Shown one piece after another: positions 59,190-64,000 of a DNA stretch of 64,000 nucleotides (position 1 is the stretch's first letter; each line of letters opens with the position of its first letter). The stretch covers positions 10,871,385 through 10,935,384 of the forward strand of contig JASFXZ010000010.1 in the NCBI GenBank assembly GCA_032209605.1. The letters run 5' to 3'. The position numbers were made by a program, and so were the translations under genes. The notes beneath the pieces are model-generated. The model was not told where the DNA came from. It saw only the letters and a list, made by a program, of their open reading frames with translations, and made no database searches. This DNA is from Mactromeris polynyma. Taxonomy: Eukaryota > Mollusca > Bivalvia > Venerida > Mactridae.

Positions 59190-59453
59190 AAAGAAGCTTT
59201 CTTTAACATCGCATATGATCAACAAGTAACATGTCAGCTACAAAGCTTGTGTACGACCAACAAGGTATCCACTAACTGATACTTACCTGGGCTTATTTAT
59301 CTCCTTATTTATCCTCTTTATGTACTGAGTGCCTTGCAAGGGAGCTCCCAGTACCATTTTTCGTGACGTATTTGGTATGACGCGGCCAGGGATCGAACCC
59401 ACGACCTCCCGCACTCAAAGTGGACACTCTACCAACTGAGCTAATGAGGCGAT
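59190..59453 (-). mobile_element. tRNA-derived SINE, minus strand (copy 2)
   Basis: On the minus strand the head is GCCTCATTAGCTCAGTTGGT with GTCGTGGGTTCGATCCCTGG. It matches the copy at 29.04 kb along its whole length (ACAAAGCTTGTGTACGACCA; ACTTACCTGGGCTTATTT). Confidence 0.87.
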
Positions 59454-59509
59454 ATAAATTGTTATTACACCATCGTATATGACATCAATTATATTGCGCT
59501 ATATTCGAG

Positions 59510-59700
59510 TAAACATATTTATTTTACCGGTACATTGATTGTGAAACAAATTATTACAACTTAAATGAATCACTCTAGATTACTGTTTCCTGGGTTACAT
59601 GTGCCTAAATTCAGGGATCATGTAGTCAGGGTTCAACTTCGCACAAGGTGAGATTTGAACCAAAACCCCTTGATTAGGAGTTAGGGGCCTAGACCCCTAT
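59510..59700 (-). mobile_element. tRNA-derived SINE, minus strand (relative of 45.24 kb)
   Basis: TATTTATTTTACCGGTACAT, TGATTGTGAAACAAATTATT and AAATGAATCACTCTAGATTA parallel the 45.24-kb copy. The head (GGTTTTGGTTCAAATCTCACC on the minus strand, read in part) is diverged. It lies just 35 bases before exon 7. Confidence 0.72.
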
Positions 59701-59735
59701 TCCTCTCCTTTAAATAACGTAATATCATATTTCAG

Positions 59736-59823
59736 ACATTTGGTGAATGAACATACGTTAGACGACAAAAACACAGCTCAAGCCAGAGTACAGATGCAGA
59801 TTGTATCTCAGCTAGAAATTCAG
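59736..59823 (+). CDS. FoxP: FoxP coding exon 7: zinc-finger histidines and start of leucine zipper
   Basis: The exon runs from ATTTCAG|ACATTTG to ATTCAG|GTATAG, 88 nt; its first base completes the Lys codon and it ends in phase 0. It encodes [20 protein letters not shown] then QIVSQLEIQ. The two histidines (HX4H) complete the C2H2 finger, and the following helix begins the FoxP leucine zipper. The sequence is closely similar to vertebrate FoxP (HLNNEH, LDD, TAQ, RVQMQ, QLEIQ). The zipper's second half, the CtBP-type motif, the forkhead domain and the C-terminus must lie in exons beyond the window. As I recall, the vertebrate gene also breaks after this Gln, so the intron position looks conserved. 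Confidence 0.97.
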
Positions 59824-60295
59824 GTATAGTGATAAATCTCCACTCAGACACAAGTCTTGCTGTGTTTCCTGTTGATTCATTTTATTTCTCTAATATAACT
59901 ATGACTGGTATGAAGGGAAGGACAGTTGAAATATTTTTATAATAAATTTTTTTTTCGTTATTCAGCCGTCTTCAATGATAAAGCAGCTGTTATAGAGTTA
60001 AGTCACGTCCGACCTGGATAATGTTAAAACATTGCATAATTACCAATTGTTTCCGTGAAGAAAGCTGACTTATACCAAAAATTTTGAAATTAGTTTTTAT
60101 TTATTTATTTTTTATTTTGTTGTGCGTTATCAGCGTGACATAGGTATTTGGTGAAACGGTGTTCCAAGATTTTAATCTGGACTGAACATAAAACAAGTTA
60201 CTGAGCTCTCAAAACTATCACTAAAACATCAGATTCACATGTGAATCTCAAAGAAATTTTATCTCAGAGAATACTCGGGACACACTTCTACCCAT

Positions 60296-60452
60296 CTGGA
60301 CACTCAAAATTCTCTGCACTCAGACTCAGCAAAGGAAATTTTAAATTCTGAGTGCTTAGTAATAATTACATTTTCACTCAAAACTTTTTTGCACTCAGAC
60401 TTGGCAATGGAAATTTTAAATTCTGAATGCTTGGTAATAATTACATTTCCAA
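60296..60452 (+). repeat. 74-bp direct duplication
   Basis: GCACTCAGACT(C/T)(A/G)GCAA followed by GGAAATTTTAAATTCTGA and TGCTT(A/G)GTAATAATTACA occurs twice in tandem. Confidence 0.88.
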
Positions 60453-61757
60453 GTCCTGATATTTTATTAAGCTTGTAAGTCTGTGGGTATTTAAGATTGA
60501 ATGTCATTATAAAGTCAACATGTTAATGTTACTTTTTGAATTATTTGATGATTAAGTAGGTATGTGCTGAAATGTACTGACGAGTATTCCACATATTAGA
60601 GTCATTATGTTTGACTGATATTTTTTGCATATTTAATCAGATGAAAAACATTATCGTCATATTTCAATTACTTCCTGTTGTGCTGCTGTCAAATCTAAGT
60701 CATTTCTATAAATAAACTTCTTCTGTTTTCCTGATGTTGTCAGTTCAACAAATTTGTCACAACCAATCAGAATGTATTAAACACATTGTATTGATATCAT
60801 AAACTCAACCAATCAGAATGCTTGACACATGACATCAATTCACTTTCAACCAATCATATTGCAAGATGTTATTAATATTATCTGGAAGCTTTAGGCATGG
60901 GTTTTGTTTGAATATTTCAATAATGGAATGTGCATATCTTACATTATGAGATAGCTTGCCTTTAGACATGCACATACTATCAGTCTGTCTCATCTTGCTA
61001 GGAAATATATAGTTTATTTCTGCATCAATTTTACATTATAATTGATGCCCTGTCATGAGACTGTTCAAAACGTTGGTCTGATGTCATGATGTTTCCTTAT
61101 ATCATTAGAATACAATTTGTGTCATCCATTATCTTACAACACTGATAGGGCCAGGCTTGCTGTGTGTATGTCAAACATATTTACATAATTATTTATGTCC
61201 ACCAGAACTTCCTATGGTATCTGTAAACTCTCTGATGTTATTCTGTATTATCGTGTTTGCATAATGGTAAATAAGGCTGCAAGACAACAGTTTTATGAGG
61301 TTTTTATTAGACTCGTGACAAATTGATGTTCTTATATCCTGACAGACCACGGCTAAATGTTTCAGAAGTGATGACGAAGTGTTATGATATTTGCTTGTGG
61401 TGCAATATCTCACAACTTGCTAATCAGCAACAAATTTTCTACAGCTCCTTGTACAATTTCATCTCATTGATAAGATAAAGCTATTATCAGTATATTATGT
61501 TTCTTAGTCCAGGCTTTGTATTTATACTTTCAGTAGAACATTCAGTGAAACTGCAGCTTTGTAGTATTTATTAATATTTCTCTGTCAAGATATTACTGGT
61601 CACTACAAGCTTCAAAACTAAAATAAGTTTAAAAACATTTTAGTTTGCTTGATGCTATTAATTTGATTATTATCTAATTTCATTTTATAATGGTTCTAGT
61701 AGATTTCTCCCGACAAGTGATAGAGCGACATTTAAAATTATAAGTTGAAATTTTCCT

Positions 61758-62400
61758 TTCTTATTCTGTTCAGTTCTCACTCCAGTCTGCCCTGTCTAAT
61801 TCTATTCAGTTCTCACTCCATTCTCCTCTGTCTTATTCTATTCAGTTCTCACTCCATTCTGCCCTGTCTAATTCTATTCAGTTCTCACTCCATTCTCCTC
61901 TGTCTTATTATATTCAGTTCTCACTCCATTCTGCCCTGTCTTAATTTGTTCAGTTCTCACTCCATTCTGGCCTGTCTTTCTCTATTCAGTTCTAACACCA
62001 TTCAGTTCTCACTCCATTCTGTCCTGTCTTACTCTATTCAGTTCACACTCCATTCAGTTCTCACTCCATTCTGCCCTGTCTAATTCTATTCAGTTCTCAC
62101 TCCATTCTGTCCTGTCTTATTCTATTCAGTTCTCACTCCATTCTGCCCTGTCTTATTCTATTCAGTTCTCACTCCATTCTGCCCTGTCTAATTCTATTCA
62201 GTTCTCACTCCATTCTCCTCTGTCTTAATTCATTCAGTTCTCACTCCATTCTTCTCTGTCTTAATTTGTTCAGTTCTCACTCAATTCTGCCCTGTCTTTC
62301 TCTATTCAGTTCTAACTCCATTCAGTTCTCACTCCATTCTGTCCTGTCTTTCTTATTTATTCTATTCAGTTCTCACTCCATTCTGTCCTGTCTTACTCTA
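61758..62400 (+). repeat. 36-bp pyrimidine-rich array
   Basis: About 17 units of TTCTCACTCCATTCTGCCCT plus GTCTAATTCTATTCAG. Being a multiple of three, the unit gives spurious serine/leucine-rich open frames (61745-62083 and 62266-62601). Each unit reads CTAAT or CTTAT, then TCTATTCAG, 3'-splice-site-like on the sense strand. Confidence 0.92.
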
Positions 62401-63985
62401 TTCAGTTCTCATCACCTGTCTTGTTCTAATCAGTTCACACTTTACTCACTCCTGTCATATTCCATTCAGTTTTCACTCTACTCACCCCAGTCTTGTTCCG
62501 TTCAGTTCTCCCTCCACGCACTCTTGCCTTATGCTAATCAGTTCTCACCCCCTGTCTTGTTCCGTTCAGTTCTCCCTCCAAGCACTCTTGCCTTATGCTA
62601 ATCAGTTCTCACCCCCTGTCTTGTTCCGTTCAGTTCTCCCTCCACGCACTCTTGCCTTATGCTAATCAGTTCTCACCCCCTGTCTTGTTCCGTTCAGTTC
62701 TCCCTCCACGCACTCTTGCCTTATGCTAATCAGTTCTCACCCCCTGTCTTGTTCCGTTCAGTTCTCCCTCCACGCACTCTTGCCTTATGCTAATCAGTTC
62801 TCACCCCCTGTCTTGTTCCGTTCAGTTCTCCCTCCAAGCACACTTGCATTATGCTAATCAGTTCTCACCCCCTGTCTTGTTCCGTTCAGTTCTCCCTCCA
62901 AGCACACTTGCATTATGCTAATCAGTTCTCACCCCCTGTCTTGTTCCGTTCAGTTCTCCCTCCAAGCACTCTTGCCTTATGCTAATCAGTTCTCACCCCC
63001 TGTCTTGTTCCGTTCAGTTCTCCCTCCACGCACTCTTGCCTTATGCTAATCAGTTCTCACCCCCTGTCTTGTTCCGTTCAGTTCTCCCTCCAAGCACTCT
63101 TGCCTTATGCTAATCAGTTCTCACCCCCTGTCTTGTTCCGTTCAGTTCTCCCTCCACGCACTCTTGCCTTATGCTAATCAGTTCTCACCCCCTGTCTTGT
63201 TCCGTTCAGTTCTCCCTCCACGCACTCTTGCCTTATGCTAATCAGTTCTCACCCCCTGTCTTGTTCCGTTCAGTTCTCCCTCCACGCACTCTTGCCTTAT
63301 GCTAATCAGTTCTCACCCCCTGTCTTGTTCCGTTCAGTTCTCCCTCCACGCACTCTTGCCTTATGCTAATCAGTTCTCACCCCCTGTCTTGTTCCGTTCA
63401 GTTCTCCCTCCACGCACTCTTGCCTTATGCTAATCAGTTCTCACCCCCTGTCTTGTTCCGTTCAGTTCTCCCTCCACGCACTCTTGCCTTATGCTAATCA
63501 GTTCTCACCCCCTGTCTTGTTCCGTTCAGTTCTCCCTCCACGCACTCTTGCCTTATGCTAATCAGTTCTCACCCCCTGTCTTGTTCCGTTCAGTTCTCCC
63601 TCCACGCACTCTTGCCTTATGCTAATCAGTTCTCACCCCCTGTCTTGTTCCGTTCAGTTCTCCCTCCACGCACTCTTGCCTTATGCTAATCAGTTCTCAC
63701 CCCCTGTCTTGTTCCGTTCAGTTCTCCCTCCACGCACTCTTGCCTTATGCTAATCAGTTCTCACCCCCTGTCTTGTTCCGTTCAGTTCTCCCTCCACGCA
63801 CTCTTGCCTTATGCTAATCAGTTCTCACCCCCTGTCTTGTTCCGTTCAGTTCTCCCTCCACGCACTCTTGCCTTATGCTAATCAGTTCTCACCCCCTGTC
63901 TTGTTCCGTTCAGTTCTCCCTCCACGCACTCTTGCCTTATGCTAATCAGTTCTCACCCCCTGTCTTGTTCTTTTCAGTTCTCACG
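62400..63985 (+). repeat. 64-bp branch-site and pyrimidine-tract array
   Basis: About 23 units of CTTATGCTAATCAGTTCTCA, CCCCCTGTCTTGTTCCGTTC and AGTTCTCCCTCCACGCACTC, nearly identical from 62480 to 63960. It grows out of the 36-bp array upstream. The spacing from TGCTAAT to the next TTCAG is about 35 bases, as in a working 3' splice site. The array breaks at about 63970 with TTCTTTTCAG. Confidence 0.93.
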
Positions 63986-64000
63986 TCACATCTTTTGTCA

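Larger units (their letters stand above)
58298..59735 (+). other. FoxP: FoxP intron 6 (1.4 kb)
   Basis: Donor GTAAGAT, acceptor CATATTTCAG|ACATTT. It splits a Lys codon within the zinc finger. It holds a 46-bp-arm foldback (58687-58803) and two minus-strand tRNA-SINEs (59.19-59.45 and 59.51-59.70 kb). The stretches 58300-58685 and 58805-59190 show only AT-rich DNA. Confidence 0.93.
59824..64000 (+). other. FoxP: FoxP intron 7, 5' part (continues past the window)
   Basis: It begins GTATAG after the QLEIQ codons. A 74-bp duplication lies at 60.30-60.45 kb and pyrimidine-rich arrays fill 61.76-63.99 kb. Between 60455 and 61755 I see only AT-rich DNA. No exon matching the second half of the FoxP zipper appears before the window ends. 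Confidence 0.88.

Noticed and set aside
61745..62601. Serine/leucine-rich open frames of 111-112 codons
   Set aside because: They are read-through of the 36-bp pyrimidine-rich array and lie in intron 7.
1..64000. Autonomous transposon, retrotransposon or viral genes
   Set aside because: I found no frame with reverse transcriptase, integrase or transposase motifs; all mobile elements seen are short and nonautonomous.

Overview
The window is intron-rich, AT-rich animal DNA from a mollusc, most likely a bivalve. I infer this from the interspersed repeats: a family opening TAGCTCACCTGAGC and ending CCCTCTTGTTT, a TATGCCC...GTCGGTCGGTC...CAAGGTCACAG family, several tRNA-derived SINEs, and many small inverted-repeat elements. 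I recall such repeats from bivalve genomes but could not search for them. There is one recognisable gene, on the + strand: the 5' two-thirds of a forkhead box P (FoxP) transcription factor gene.

Seven coding exons join without a reading-frame conflict: 16650-17210, 24214-24351, 27231-27491, 45623-45863, 57515-57715, 58171-58297 and 59736-59823. They total 1617 nt, or 539 codons. In order they encode a long hydrophilic N-terminus, an acidic/serine segment, a Q-rich region with the FoxP LSPQQLQ-type motif, a second Q-rich helix region, a linker with an AWKDMT-type motif, the CX4C...HX4H zinc finger, and the start of the leucine zipper (ending QLEIQ). The rest of the zipper, the forkhead domain and the C-terminus lie beyond base 64000. 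A weak candidate noncoding first exon sits at 1-87.

Most of the rest is intron or 5' flank packed with repeats. There are about 20 tandem arrays with periods from about 16 to 77 bp, around 11 tRNA-SINE copies, at least 14 copies of a pogo/Tigger-like MITE with TIR ACAGTAAAACCTC, a Tc1-like MITE, three 76-bp hairpin elements, and a 46-bp-arm foldback.

The most interesting pattern is that several arrays appear to be amplified splice-site modules. In intron 5 (42-43 bp period) and intron 1 (41 bp period) the array ends exactly at the real exon, and the repeat unit includes both the acceptor AG and the first bases of that exon. The real 3' splice site is therefore the last member of a series of near-identical decoys. 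The intron 7 array repeats a branch-site-like CTAAT, a pyrimidine tract and TTCAG every 64 bp. Arrays in introns 3 and 4 repeat GTAAGC donor-like motifs. Two other arrays are amplified pieces of tRNA-derived sequence (D-arm/A box at 40.3-42.1 kb; B-box region of a SINE at 9.6-10.35 kb), and three arrays lie inside copies of what looks like one MITE family. All of this was read by eye; no alignment or database search was run.
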